Source: CAZVIJ01 sp964626735 (GTDB taxonomy: Bacteria; Patescibacteriota; Dojkabacteria; JAOAGR01). From it: a stretch of 49,774 nt of DNA. This document shows, in pieces, positions 27,545 through 36,435 of the stretch. The stretch is taken from NCBI GenBank assembly GCA_964626735.1, contig CAZVIJ010000005.1, forward strand, positions 1-49,774. The letters are read 5' to 3'. Both the position numbers and the translations under genes were made by a program. Position 1 is the stretch's first letter; each line of letters opens with the position of its first letter. The notes below the pieces were generated by a model. That model saw only the letters and a list, made by a program, of their open reading frames with translations, was not told the origin of the DNA and ran no database searches.

Positions 27545-29200
27545 CTCGCGATGTTTGTTGCGGATGGCTACCATACGTTTGGTCAATACGCCTTTCTCGA
27601 CGATAGAGTTGAGAAGCTCACCACCCAATAGATGCGGATATACAACAAAGTCTGCTCCCAATTCGTACAATTCGCGTGCCTCTTCGTCCTCATTGGCCGT
27701 AATCAGGATCATCGGGTTATTGGGTACATCATTCAGGTAGTGCAAGAGTTTACGGTTTTCCTTGAGCGTCGGTATAGTCGATATCACGATACTTGCCTTG
27801 TCGATTTCGCACGTCTCTAGGAAATCTTCATCGTTGAGGTCACCGTACAGTGCGTGGTATCCCCTTTGGGTTAATGTCTTAATAAGATTGGGGTCGTGAT
27901 CGATCACGAGCAGCCGCTTCTTTGATTTCTTGAACATATGTAGAAGGCTATTCCCTATTCGGTGGCAGCCGATTAAGACGATTTCAAACCGTTCTTTCTT
28001 CAATACATCATCGACGGGATGTTTCTTAAACGATAGGGAATCCAGCAACGGCTTGAAAAGAAGGTACAGCGGTTCGCCATATGCCGACAAAAGCGAGGAT
28101 GCGATCATGGTGCACACCATCACGAGCGTAATAAGCGTGATCGTTTCGTTACCGACATTGAGCGGATTATACCCTAAGGTATATTCTGAAACTTGGGCGA
28201 GGTACAGCGCAGTAAAGAAACTTGTCCGTTTGGAATATCCCAAGGATTTCATTATGAAGATTCCGCACAGGAACTTGATCAAGATGACAGCCAACGACAG
28301 GCCAAGCACAGGAACGATGATCGAGGATATATTCTCCAACTGCAACCTGAATCCTAAGAGCGCAAAAAAGGCTACCAGGCAAAAATCCCGAAGCGATTTC
28401 ATCCAGCTTTCGATTTGGAAATGCTCAAGCCGGTCGGCTAACGAAATACCGGCGACTAATGCGCCCAATTCGAGGCTAAATCCTATGTATTCGCTCGACG
28501 CGATACTTGCCAGCAAGAGCGTCCATGCAATAACGAGCACGTACATTATTTCTTTTTGATCGCGGATTGAGTCTAATACAGGTTCGATGACATGCCGCGC
28601 CACATAGAGGGCAAGGATAAAAAATATCGCTCCCTTCAAGAGCGTCAGTCCCGAAGACATTAAAATTGTAGCTATCTCGCTTGAGTCGATTTTAATAAAA
28701 TTATGGAGACCGAGGATTATTACTGAAGCGACGACATCGCTCAGAACCACAGCATTGAGGCTTATCCTTCCGTAGAGCGATTCCATCGATTTACGCTGGG
28801 AGAGGAGCTTCACGACGATAAGCGGAGACGAAAAACTCAACGCGATGGCAATATAAACGCTTGAGTTGACCGGGATGGAACCGAACCCGATAAGCACGTA
28901 TGTTACCGTCCCGGTAACGATTAAATTTATTACCGTTAGGAAGAGCGCCGTCTTTCCCAAATTCCTGACATCGTTTCCGGACAGCTCTAAACCGAGGATA
29001 AATAAAAGCAGTGCCAATCCGATATGCCCCAAAAGCGATGCATAACTACCCTCAAGATGCATTCCGGGGACAAACTTGAGGATGACGCCGGATGCAATAA
29101 ATCCCAAGAATACCGGAAGTTTCAGTTTCGCGAGAATAACGCTCATTATTGCGGAAGTTCCCAGTAAAATCGCAAGTTGATTGAAGAATGGGATTTCCAT
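27527..29200 (-). CDS. Kef-type monovalent cation:proton antiporter with NAD-binding RCK/TrkA-N domain
   Basis: 557 residues. About 12 membrane segments (1-390) of the CPA2 sodium/proton exchanger family, with a conserved mid-membrane stretch LFILGLELSGND. A C-terminal TrkA-N Rossmann domain (about 405-520) starts EIVLIGCHRIGNSLLH and has an Asp at the end of strand 2 (VIDHDP) for NAD(H). It probably exchanges potassium or sodium for protons under nucleotide control. The C-terminus overlaps ruvX convergently. The gene follows the epimerase-like gene by one base and is probably cotranscribed with it. Confidence 0.92.
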   Translation of the reverse strand: MEIPFFNQLAILLGTSAIMSVILAKLKLPVFLGFIASGVILKFVPGMHLEGSYASLLGHIGLALLLFILGLELSGNDVRNLGKTALFLTVINLIVTGTVTYVLIGFGSIPVNSSVYIAIALSFSSPLIVVKLLSQRKSMESLYGRISLNAVVLSDVVASVIILGLHNFIKIDSSEIATILMSSGLTLLKGAIFFILALYVARHVIEPVLDSIRDQKEIMYVLVIAWTLLLASIASSEYIGFSLELGALVAGISLADRLEHFQIESWMKSLRDFCLVAFFALLGFRLQLENISSIIVPVLGLSLAVILIKFLCGIFIMKSLGYSKRTSFFTALYLAQVSEYTLGYNPLNVGNETITLITLVMVCTMIASSLLSAYGEPLYLLFKPLLDSLSFKKHPVDDVLKKERFEIVLIGCHRIGNSLLHMFKKSKKRLLVIDHDPNLIKTLTQRGYHALYGDLNDEDFLETCEIDKASIVISTIPTLKENRKLLHYLNDVPNNPMILITANEDEEARELYELGADFVVYPHLLGGELLNSIVEKGVLTKRMVAIRNKHRELLDRL

Positions 29201-29201
29201 C

Positions 29202-30935
29202 TTAAGCTTGAATCTTGTCAGATAACTTTTTCTCGGTATCGAAAACCCACGTGCGGATTTTCTGTATCTTCTCGTTCGAACCGAGCGGGAAATTTATCGA
29301 GTTTATCGGTTCAAGCTGCGATCTCGTGGAGCTGAGAAGAAGCAAAACATCTTGTACTTCCGTTATCGAGGCTTCCGGTATCTTCTCTTCAGTCGCGACA
29401 TACTTGGTCAATCCGTTTTTCTTCATCATTTGCTCAATCAAAATGGCATTGTCGATTCCTTTCGCGATACTTTCGTATTGATCCTGCATTTTCTCCTGCT
29501 TCATCAGCTTGAGAGCCCATGCTATTCCTGCCAAATCTCGCTCGGCTTCATCGCTCAGGCTCATCGTTTCAATTTCCGAAGTTCCGTCAAACCGATCGAC
29601 TACTTTCGTTGCTGCCGTATCGACTTTCCAAAAGAAAACGCCGAGCCTAAAAATCGGGACGATGAAGAACACGTAGATAACGAGAAATACTGCAAGATAC
29701 GCAATCATGCTCGTCAAGCTCATCTTTTCGTCGTCCTGTTTGGTGCTGCCTTTTCGCGCTGGCGTCCGTTTCTTGCTTGCGTTATATATTGGAGAGTCGG
29801 AGCTATTGAGCTTACGGTAAAATTCCTTGAATTGCTCGTTCTCCACTTCTATTTGAGGAGCGTTGTAACGATGCGTAAGGTTAATCGTATCGTCAAAATC
29901 GAAGCTGAGATCGCCGGTATTCTTGGGTTGGATAACCGGCGGGGTCATCATCGGCGAGTTGAAGTCATTGAGGTTGGCGCTTGCGTTCTTGAGGCTGGCG
30001 TCCTTGATGAAGTACTCGTACACCTGTACTATTCCGCGGTCGAAGCTGACCATCGGCTTCCAACCGATTTCGCTGATATTATCTTCGGGAACATACGCCC
30101 GTTCGTAGAGCGGATCAAGCTGTGTCTTGCTCTTGAGGAACTTTATTCCGCGTGCGCTCGGTTGTAAGGTCAGGATTTTATTGACGATGCTTAATACTGA
30201 AATGTCTTCGGGATTGGTAATCGAGTAGATTTTGCCCCGCGTATCGGGCGAAAAGAGCGCTTTGAAAATTCCGTTTACTGCATCGGTGATGAAGACGTAG
30301 TACATGAACTCGAGCCCGTCTCCGTATATCCTGATTTGGTCTCGGTAATACGCATCGATAAGGATTTGCTTCAAAAGCTCGTCTTGGTCGAGATCCATCT
30401 CCGGTCCGTAAACATTGCCGAGTCGTACGATTCTGCCGTTCAAACCTGCCTTCGTCACGTACTCCTGAACCGTCTTCTCGATATAGTCTTGCAGATCCGA
30501 TTCGTTATACGCAGCCTTATCGCGATCCCTGAAATAATTCTTCTTCAGTAGGAAGTCGCGATGCAAATGGAGGCTCGAGGTAAGGATGTACGAGCTATTT
30601 TTTTCCAGGGCAATCGTCAATACTTCGTCGACGAACTTCGTCTCGGCGATGAAGTACTTGCTCGAAATTTTATCGTCCTCATGGTCGAAATCGTTTTTCA
30701 GGTGAATGAAGTACTTTATCTGCGTGAAATTCGACTTGAGCGTCTCGATCTTATCCTTTTCGATAAAGAGGAAATGCTTGTCCTCGCTGTACTTCCTGAT
30801 GAACGGCACATGTTCGGCCGTGAAATCGTCGACAACGATAACGTTGCCTTTCTGCTCAAGCATCATCTCCACGAGCTTGCCTCCAATCCAGTTGGCGCCG
30901 TTGATGATTACGATTGTCGGATATTTCACGGACAT
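29202..30935 (-). CDS. NAD-epimerase-like domain fused to a membrane-anchored helical domain
   Basis: 577 residues. Residues 1-315 are an extended SDR (nucleotide-sugar epimerase/dehydratase) with RLGNVYGPEMDL at 171-182. The Gly-rich nucleotide loop is degraded (INGANWIGG in place of GGAGFIG), and the catalytic YxxxK is altered: Y151 and K154 are three apart, with Thr where Lys is expected. A disordered, charged linker (about 320-405) leads to a membrane helix (about 408-434) and a helical tail. The SDR part faces the cytoplasm. It may bind nucleotide sugars without catalysis. Cotranscribed with the Kef-type antiporter. Confidence 0.75.
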   Translation of the reverse strand: MSVKYPTIVIINGANWIGGKLVEMMLEQKGNVIVVDDFTAEHVPFIRKYSEDKHFLFIEKDKIETLKSNFTQIKYFIHLKNDFDHEDDKISSKYFIAETKFVDEVLTIALEKNSSYILTSSLHLHRDFLLKKNYFRDRDKAAYNESDLQDYIEKTVQEYVTKAGLNGRIVRLGNVYGPEMDLDQDELLKQILIDAYYRDQIRIYGDGLEFMYYVFITDAVNGIFKALFSPDTRGKIYSITNPEDISVLSIVNKILTLQPSARGIKFLKSKTQLDPLYERAYVPEDNISEIGWKPMVSFDRGIVQVYEYFIKDASLKNASANLNDFNSPMMTPPVIQPKNTGDLSFDFDDTINLTHRYNAPQIEVENEQFKEFYRKLNSSDSPIYNASKKRTPARKGSTKQDDEKMSLTSMIAYLAVFLVIYVFFIVPIFRLGVFFWKVDTAATKVVDRFDGTSEIETMSLSDEAERDLAGIAWALKLMKQEKMQDQYESIAKGIDNAILIEQMMKKNGLTKYVATEEKIPEASITEVQDVLLLLSSTRSQLEPINSINFPLGSNEKIQKIRTWVFDTEKKLSDKIQA

Positions 30936-30999
30936 GCTTTCAATATGTACTCCAATTTACAGTATTCTGACGAACATTTAAATCGATTTTGCGTAGCGA

Positions 31000-31647
31000 T
31001 TACTTGAACGGCTGCTTATAGAGGTAAACTTCGACGACCAGCTTGAGGTTCGTGAGCACGTGATTTGTCGTCTCGTCGATGAGATTCACTTGTACTGTTT
31101 GCGTCTCGAATCCGGAGCCGTTGGAGACCTTAATCGTATGGGTCGCCGTATCGAGCACCTCGAATACGTTCGCATCGCCGCGCCTCGAGTCAAATTCAAC
31201 CGTAGCGTTTTTCGGGAACGGCAGAATGTATACATCGCTTCCGCCCGACTTGTTGATTTGGGAAAAATACTTTACCGTTCCGGATGACGACTCCAGCGTC
31301 GGCCCAGCCTCCCACTTTATTTCTACTTGGGCCGCCGGGATGAACTCGATGGAACGTTCGAGCGTGTAGAAGAAACCGGGAGTTCGAGAGCTTCTGACCA
31401 GTTTTACCGAATGGAAACCTGGCTTGATCTGCGGGACAATCTGTTCTTCTTTATCTTTAGCGGACGCTTTCTTTTCCCCGTCGATATAGATGTCGTACGC
31501 GCCATTCGTCGACTTGAAATTCAATTGGGAAAAGTTCCCGGGCCGCCCTTTCGGCGTGAGTACACCGTAAACCCAGTTCCAACCCGGAAAGAATGCCCCT
31601 GCAACCAGCAAAATTAGTATGACAACAAACAGGGCAGCTCTCCTCAT
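31000..31647 (-). CDS. Anchored extracytoplasmic protein with PEGA-like beta domain
   Basis: 215 residues. N-terminal helix (about 4-22) as anchor or uncleaved signal. The next segment, beginning FKSTNGAYDIYIDGEKKASA and continuing PGFHSVKLVRSSRTPG, resembles the PEGA surface-layer domain (G-x-Y-x-I-x-I-D-G, then PGxHxVxL). A second beta-rich part follows (about 130-215) with a PEGA-like repeat around NATVEFDSRRGDANVFEV. No catalytic motif. Probably a cell-wall-exposed structural protein. It lies 64 bases upstream of the epimerase-fusion gene on the same strand. Confidence 0.6.
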   Translation of the reverse strand: MRRAALFVVILILLVAGAFFPGWNWVYGVLTPKGRPGNFSQLNFKSTNGAYDIYIDGEKKASAKDKEEQIVPQIKPGFHSVKLVRSSRTPGFFYTLERSIEFIPAAQVEIKWEAGPTLESSSGTVKYFSQINKSGGSDVYILPFPKNATVEFDSRRGDANVFEVLDTATHTIKVSNGSGFETQTVQVNLIDETTNHVLTNLKLVVEVYLYKQPFK

Positions 31648-31732
31648 ATCGTGGTTTCATGATACGAGTAACGCAGCCGAAAATCAACGAATTTGCATTG
31701 ATAATTTACCGTAAAATAGGGATAATTTTGAA

Positions 31733-32428
31733 ATGTCCTATACGAATTTCGGCGAAAAAACGGTTGATCCGGATGATTACGCATCGGCGGTTCAAAGTTA
31801 CGACGAAGGTTTTGTCTATACGAGAACCGAGAAGGGCCACATGGAGCGTGTCAGGAGCCTCAGGATCTACCTGCCCGATTTCGAGCTGTCTAGCGAAAAC
31901 AGGAGAATTCTCAGAAAATTTGAGGACGGCATGAAAGCCAATCCTGTTCCCTACGAGCAGTATACGTGGCATATCCATAAGCTCGGCAAAGATTTTTACG
32001 ACACGAAGTTCGGCGACGGCGTCTTCTCTGCGAACAAAATAAAGGAGCTGTTTACAACGCGTCACACCAATTTCAACGAGATCCTCACCTTTGCGCCTTC
32101 CGACGGCAACGAACCCCGAGGATACTGTATCGCCTACGTTGCGCTGACCGACGTGAAAATCGTCCATTATGCCTACCCGTTCTATTCTCTCGAGCTGATA
32201 AACTCGAGCTACGGTATCTATATGATGACGAAGGCGATAGAGTCGTTCAAGGCACATGGCTATACCTATGTGTACCTCGGTAGCGTCCATGAGACCGCCT
32301 CCCTCTACAAGCTGCAGTTCAAGGGAGCGGAATGGTGGGATGAGCAGTCGAATTCGTGGAACGGCGATATCGAAACTTTGAAGTCTCGGGTGAGGACTAG
32401 CATGCTTCACGATACAGAGAAGCTGTAA
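31733..32428 (+). CDS. ATE-like (arginyl-tRNA--protein transferase C-terminal fold) protein
   Basis: 231 residues. RVRSLRIYLPDFELSSENRR and the downstream YVYLGSVHETASLYKLQFKG resemble the GNAT-fold catalytic half of arginyl/leucyl-tRNA-protein transferases (ATE/Bpt), which add Arg or Leu to protein N-termini. The N-terminal Cys cluster of eukaryotic ATE is absent. Only the fold is suggested; substrate and activity are inference. A TAAAAT -10 box (31712-31717) precedes the ATG by 15 bases. It is the only plus-strand gene between 27.5 and 36.9 kb, and its stop is two bases from the convergent TPR gene. A long minus-strand ORF here is a shadow. Confidence 0.6.
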   Translation: MSYTNFGEKTVDPDDYASAVQSYDEGFVYTRTEKGHMERVRSLRIYLPDFELSSENRRILRKFEDGMKANPVPYEQYTWHIHKLGKDFYDTKFGDGVFSANKIKELFTTRHTNFNEILTFAPSDGNEPRGYCIAYVALTDVKIVHYAYPFYSLELINSSYGIYMMTKAIESFKAHGYTYVYLGSVHETASLYKLQFKGAEWWDEQSNSWNGDIETLKSRVRTSMLHDTEKL

Positions 32429-32430
32429 CC

Positions 32431-33834
32431 TTATCTCAGGATCTGCACCCCAACGGCCTTGTAGTACGTGGTGACCATTCCATCGGTATCTTGGTCGAGG
32501 GCTTTGTCTATTAACTTGCGATCCTTTTTCTGCAGAGCGTTGAGATACTTCGTCGCTACGCTCAAATCGTTAACGGCTACATCAAGATTGTTGTTGAGGT
32601 ACAGCAAGCAATGCCCCCTCAGCAGAATTGATTCCTCGTTTTCGTTCTTGACTAAATCGAGAATATCGCTGCGTCTGCAAACCTCGAGGTTTTTCTTGTC
32701 GAGCATATTTATTTGGATAATAAGTCGCGCTAGCCGCTTTTTGTCTTCATCGGTCTTTGCGTTCGTGAAGGCCAAATCGTAGTTCGCCAAGGCATCGTCT
32801 TTCAGATCGAGCTTGTAGAGGTACACCGATAAATTCTCATAATAGACGGAGGATTTTTGGAGCGTAAAAATGTCATTGTATATTTGCTTTATCTTCTCGG
32901 CGTCTTTTTTGAGGAAGAAGCTTTTCGCAAGCGCTTCGCGGTATTCGACAATCGTAGCGTCAGCTTTGATCGCGTTCTCGATGAGCGGTACCGCCTTATC
33001 GGGCTCTCCGACTTGGTTGTCGCAGTTGCCCTCGTAATAGTCGAGCTGGAATGTGGGAACCTTTTTGGCATCGAGGGAAGTTCTCAATTGGCTAATCCTG
33101 TCGAACAACAGCTTACATTGGTTTAAGTTGCTGTACGCGGAAATCTGGATAAGGTCGGAAAAGTCTTTCTTGTTCAGGTTCAATTGCTTAATAGATTCTT
33201 GGATCTGGTTCTTGAACAAATCGAGATCGAGCTTGTCATCGCTGACCGGAGCAAGCGTGTTGGCCTTATCGACCATGCCGGGGATATCGTTTATATTCTG
33301 CGAACGTATTGCAGTCAACACGAGCGGTTCTCGATACGTGTTGATCTTGGTTAACGTCGCGAAATAGTTCTCGATATCTCCTTTTTCGTAATAGATTTTT
33401 GCAAGGCGGTACGAATCGGTAGGATCAAGGTCTGCATCTTTCCAAAGCTCGATAGCCTTATCGACATCGCTTTTTCTCAGGTAGATGTCGCCGATGTTGT
33501 GGTACGCGAGCTTATCCATACCTGCAGTTGGTATCTGCTTGTAGTATTTGAGCGAGTCGTCGTATTTGCCCTTGAGATAGTAAAGTTCGCCTAGGTTGCG
33601 TTTCACTTCGGCGTTGTCGGGGAATTCCTTTTCGGCCCTCAAGTATAGATTTATTGCCCTGCTGTATTCTTTATTTTTGTATGCCTCGGTAGCATTCGGG
33701 ATAAGCGAGTTGCGTTCCTTCTTATGGTCTATGTTCTGCAAAATTGCAAATACAATTATGGCGACCAGAACACCTGCGAGGATAATGAGCAAATTGATGA
33801 TTAGGTCTTTGAATCTTACAAATATTTTCCCCAT
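32431..33834 (-). CDS. Membrane-anchored TPR protein
   Basis: 467 residues. One N-terminal membrane helix (about 12-30). TPR repeats from about residue 45, for example EYSRAINLYLRAEKEFPDNA, KYDDSLKYYKQIP and VDKAIELWKDADLDPTDSY, with further helical repeats to the C-terminus (DDALANYDLAFTNAKTDEDK). TPR arrays are protein-binding scaffolds, and here the array would be outside the cell or along the membrane. It ends 2 bases from the convergent ATE-like gene and lies 51 bases downstream of the surface protein gene at 33886, probably in the same transcript. Confidence 0.85.
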   Translation of the reverse strand: MGKIFVRFKDLIINLLIILAGVLVAIIVFAILQNIDHKKERNSLIPNATEAYKNKEYSRAINLYLRAEKEFPDNAEVKRNLGELYYLKGKYDDSLKYYKQIPTAGMDKLAYHNIGDIYLRKSDVDKAIELWKDADLDPTDSYRLAKIYYEKGDIENYFATLTKINTYREPLVLTAIRSQNINDIPGMVDKANTLAPVSDDKLDLDLFKNQIQESIKQLNLNKKDFSDLIQISAYSNLNQCKLLFDRISQLRTSLDAKKVPTFQLDYYEGNCDNQVGEPDKAVPLIENAIKADATIVEYREALAKSFFLKKDAEKIKQIYNDIFTLQKSSVYYENLSVYLYKLDLKDDALANYDLAFTNAKTDEDKKRLARLIIQINMLDKKNLEVCRRSDILDLVKNENEESILLRGHCLLYLNNNLDVAVNDLSVATKYLNALQKKDRKLIDKALDQDTDGMVTTYYKAVGVQILR

Positions 33835-33885
33835 CGGTTTACAAGCTATTGTAATGATTTTGATGAAACTAACAACGTTACGGGC

Positions 33886-35169
33886 TTATTTATTTTGGAG
33901 CCGCTTGAGGTTTATGTGGTACCTGCGCAGATTCACGAAGAATATCGCCATGAGAGATAGGACGATCCAAATAACAATGCCGCTTATCACGAGGAACTTG
34001 TTTTTTTCTTTCGCGGCTTGGCTGGTATTCTTATCCTTGATAACGAGCGTACTGCGCTCGAGTTCTCCGCTAACGCCCTTGACGATAATATCGACTTTCG
34101 AATCCTCGCCTGCTCTCCCGACAATTTGCTTTTCGAAACTGCCGTCGAGATTAAGATGAATATTCTCGTCCGAGAAGTAGTTCTTGCTTGTCTCGACTCT
34201 GAGAGTCACGATCGAATTGTAGTCATCCACCGATCCTTTCAGGAGACAAACGTCTGCTTGGTTGAATTCGCACGGGGTAACGGATAGCGTAGGCTTAATC
34301 GTGTACTTCGAAAATGAGCTGACGACGAACGATAAGGAGTTGTTGGCATACGATACATTGGATATTTCACCTTCCTTCGGTAACGCACCGTCTTTGAGCA
34401 GTATCGGCATCCTCCCTTCCGTAACGTTCAAGTTCAGTTGCGTCAGCGTCACTTTCGCTTTCTTGTTGAAAATCGGCAGATTATTGGAATCGATCTCAAC
34501 CAATCCGCCGTGATCAAGATTCACATACTGGTCGAGATTCTTGAACTTTTCACCTAGTCCTTCTCCCGAGAAATCGAGTGGCTCGAGCCATTCGATTTTA
34601 TTGCCGATCTCTTCGCTTTCCAGAACGAAGCCCTTGATCGAAGACGCATTGGTGCTGTTAACGTTGTTGAAATCCAGATTAGCCTTAAAGTTCTGCGGAA
34701 GGACGACCCCAGTAACCGAAACGTTTGTTCTGCCTTGGTTTACGGGAGGTTGCGGCAGCTGTACTTGAGTTTGCGTTTTCGGCTGGCATTTCTGGGCATT
34801 GTACTTGAGGATCTGGGTGAATTGCCGCATGTCGCCTTGTTTAAGCGTTAGAGGTTGCGGCATATCGATTTTATCCGCCGAGTAGCAGTCGTATGGGTCG
34901 CTGTTTCCAATCGCGCAAGAATAGGTATGACCTTCTTGTACGCTCATTTTCCATATGATCAACCCTTGCGCATCGCTGACGAGCGTTGCTTGCGAAACTT
35001 TACCGGACGGGTCGGTGTCTTTGCAGACAAAGGGTACTCCCGAGAAAACTTTACCGGCTCCGTCGGTCGTGATGATGCGGACTGTTCCCGGAGATTCTGC
35101 ATACGAGGGATAAGCGATTCCGACGAAAAGTATGGTGAATAAAACGAATGTAGCTGTAAACTTGAGCAT
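33886..35169 (-). CDS. Surface protein with the domain also found at 7.0-8.7 kb
   Basis: 427 residues from the ATG at 35167-35169. Signal peptide MLKFTATFVLFTILFVGIAY. Then a beta domain with paired Cys (about 25-105), the shared domain IEWLEPLDFSGEG...NKKAKVTLTQLNL (about 190-260), a beta domain with CEFNQADVCLLKGSV, a membrane helix near the C-terminus and a basic tail. An upstream TTG start at 35187 is rejected because it lies inside the TGGTATAAT extended -10 box (35187-35192 on the minus strand). Anchored outside the cell; probably cotranscribed with the TPR gene. Confidence 0.75.
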   Translation of the reverse strand: MLKFTATFVLFTILFVGIAYPSYAESPGTVRIITTDGAGKVFSGVPFVCKDTDPSGKVSQATLVSDAQGLIIWKMSVQEGHTYSCAIGNSDPYDCYSADKIDMPQPLTLKQGDMRQFTQILKYNAQKCQPKTQTQVQLPQPPVNQGRTNVSVTGVVLPQNFKANLDFNNVNSTNASSIKGFVLESEEIGNKIEWLEPLDFSGEGLGEKFKNLDQYVNLDHGGLVEIDSNNLPIFNKKAKVTLTQLNLNVTEGRMPILLKDGALPKEGEISNVSYANNSLSFVVSSFSKYTIKPTLSVTPCEFNQADVCLLKGSVDDYNSIVTLRVETSKNYFSDENIHLNLDGSFEKQIVGRAGEDSKVDIIVKGVSGELERSTLVIKDKNTSQAAKEKNKFLVISGIVIWIVLSLMAIFFVNLRRYHINLKRLQNK

Positions 35170-35187
35170 AACCGGCAGCGTAGGCAA

Positions 35188-35847
35188 TTATACCACACAC
35201 CCGGAGCTGACATATGCCTTGTAATAGGCGCGTTGACATTGGTTCCACGGAAGTTCGTAGTTGAACTCCTCGATAATCAATTGGTGCCGCAACGGCTCGT
35301 AAAGGTTGCTTAATGGTCTTTTCCGAAGCTCATGGTGGGTGTCCAACTTGAGCGCTTGCGTTATTGCGTACGTTTGAACGACGAGACCGTACACCATTGC
35401 GTACGTAAGCCTATCCATGACTGGATGGCTCCATGCGTGGCTTGCGATATACTTGACTCGTTCGGACATCTGGAAGTCGCACCGTGGATGGTAATTCCTG
35501 CCCAACCGTACTCGCGGTGGAGCTTGGACGAACATAGCTCTCCGTCGTTCGTTCTCTATCTCAACGATGCCCGGCTCTGGCCCCCCCTTTATATAGAGAT
35601 CCCAGTCTGGTGTCCTTGGATCGTGAGGGTTTTTGGCAGCAAATCCGTACCACCACTCTTGAAGGGTCCAGTCGTACGCGTCGTACCGCAATCCTAGATC
35701 TTGCAACGAATGAGTACCGGTATTCCAAGGGTCTTCACCTGCGGCAAAAGGCCGCAAGATAACCTCAACGACTTCTTTTGATCCGGTCGAGTATACCGGA
35801 GAGGTCAGTTGGGAAACGAGACTGTATGGTCCAAGGCTATTTTTCAT
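35188..35847 (-). CDS. Trp/Tyr-rich protein of unknown function
   Basis: 219 residues, no recognised family. No signal or membrane segment. Aromatic-rich, with segments such as YDWTLQEWWYGFAAKNP, ASHAWSHPVMDRLTYAM and HHELRKRP. Composition and codon use are like its neighbours. It ends about 20 bases before the surface protein gene start, with the promoter of that gene in the gap. The start is the first ATG, and no other start is favoured. Confidence 0.55.
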   Translation of the reverse strand: MKNSLGPYSLVSQLTSPVYSTGSKEVVEVILRPFAAGEDPWNTGTHSLQDLGLRYDAYDWTLQEWWYGFAAKNPHDPRTPDWDLYIKGGPEPGIVEIENERRRAMFVQAPPRVRLGRNYHPRCDFQMSERVKYIASHAWSHPVMDRLTYAMVYGLVVQTYAITQALKLDTHHELRKRPLSNLYEPLRHQLIIEEFNYELPWNQCQRAYYKAYVSSGCVV

Positions 35848-35912
35848 AGCAAGTGCATGTTATAGGATAACGTGCATTTCGTCAAGGTCTAAAGTGCCGC
35901 CCATTAAACGAA

Positions 35913-35936
35913 AACTCACCATATACATGGTGAGTT
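35913..35936 (-). terminator. Terminator after the beta-flower gene
   Basis: Perfect 10-bp stem AACTCACCAT/ATGGTGAGTT with a 4-base loop. On the minus strand it is followed by TTTTCGTTT. It lies 25 bases after the stop of the gene at 35961-36362. Confidence 0.75.
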
Positions 35937-35960
35937 CAGGTTTCTTTTATCGCATGAAAA

Positions 35961-36362
35961 TCAGTCTCTGACAAGGTAGCGAATGGTTGAAGGCATAAAC
36001 GGCTTCATCTCACTGAAGAATTCAAGAGATTTATCCGACCATACGAGACGGTCTGGTTTTCGTATGGGGCGAGGCCATTTCATACGCTTGAACGGTATCG
36101 GCATGAGAGCGCATTTCTCTGGCTTCAGAGTTATCAGCGGCTTTATGGGCCCACCGAGCGCGGTATCGGTAAAGAATACGCTTTTACCGTCATGGTCCTT
36201 GACCCAACCGTTGTCGAACCAGCCGAGGTGTTTGCCATTAAAGGTGTAGATGGACGAGCCTTCAAGATACGCCACGGGCTCGCCGGTAAAAAGATATATA
36301 TGCTCTCCGTCTTCGCTAAAGGCTACGGATCTGCCTCTCTTGTTGTAGAAAAATATTTTCAT
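35961..36362 (-). CDS. 4-fold beta-flower-type protein
   Basis: 133 residues. The first 75 consist of short beta repeats (FYNKRGRSVAFSEDGEHIYL, EPVAYLEGSSIYTFNGKHLG, WFDNGWVKDHDGKSVFF). They match the repeated YTFNGKHLGWF-type pattern of proteins annotated as 4-fold beta flower; their biological role is not known. A basic Pro-rich tail follows. No signal peptide. It has a good terminator downstream and stands alone between two intergenic hairpins. Confidence 0.6.
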   Translation of the reverse strand: MKIFFYNKRGRSVAFSEDGEHIYLFTGEPVAYLEGSSIYTFNGKHLGWFDNGWVKDHDGKSVFFTDTALGGPIKPLITLKPEKCALMPIPFKRMKWPRPIRKPDRLVWSDKSLEFFSEMKPFMPSTIRYLVRD

Positions 36363-36399
36363 GGGGCTTTTTTTCTTTTATCGTCAACGACTTTTAAGA

Positions 36400-36419
36400 G
36401 ATGCGGTGTTACCCGCATC
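36400..36419 (-). terminator. Weak hairpin after the GIY-YIG-like gene
   Basis: A 7-bp stem GATGCGG/CCGCATC with a 6-base loop, 17 bases after the stop at 36436. There is no strong U run on the minus strand, so it may be a weak terminator only. Confidence 0.35.
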
Positions 36420-36435
36420 CCACGGCAAGTCACCG

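Noticed and set aside
31706..32410. 234-codon minus-strand ORF
   Set aside because: Antisense of the ATE-like gene, which has the recognisable motifs.
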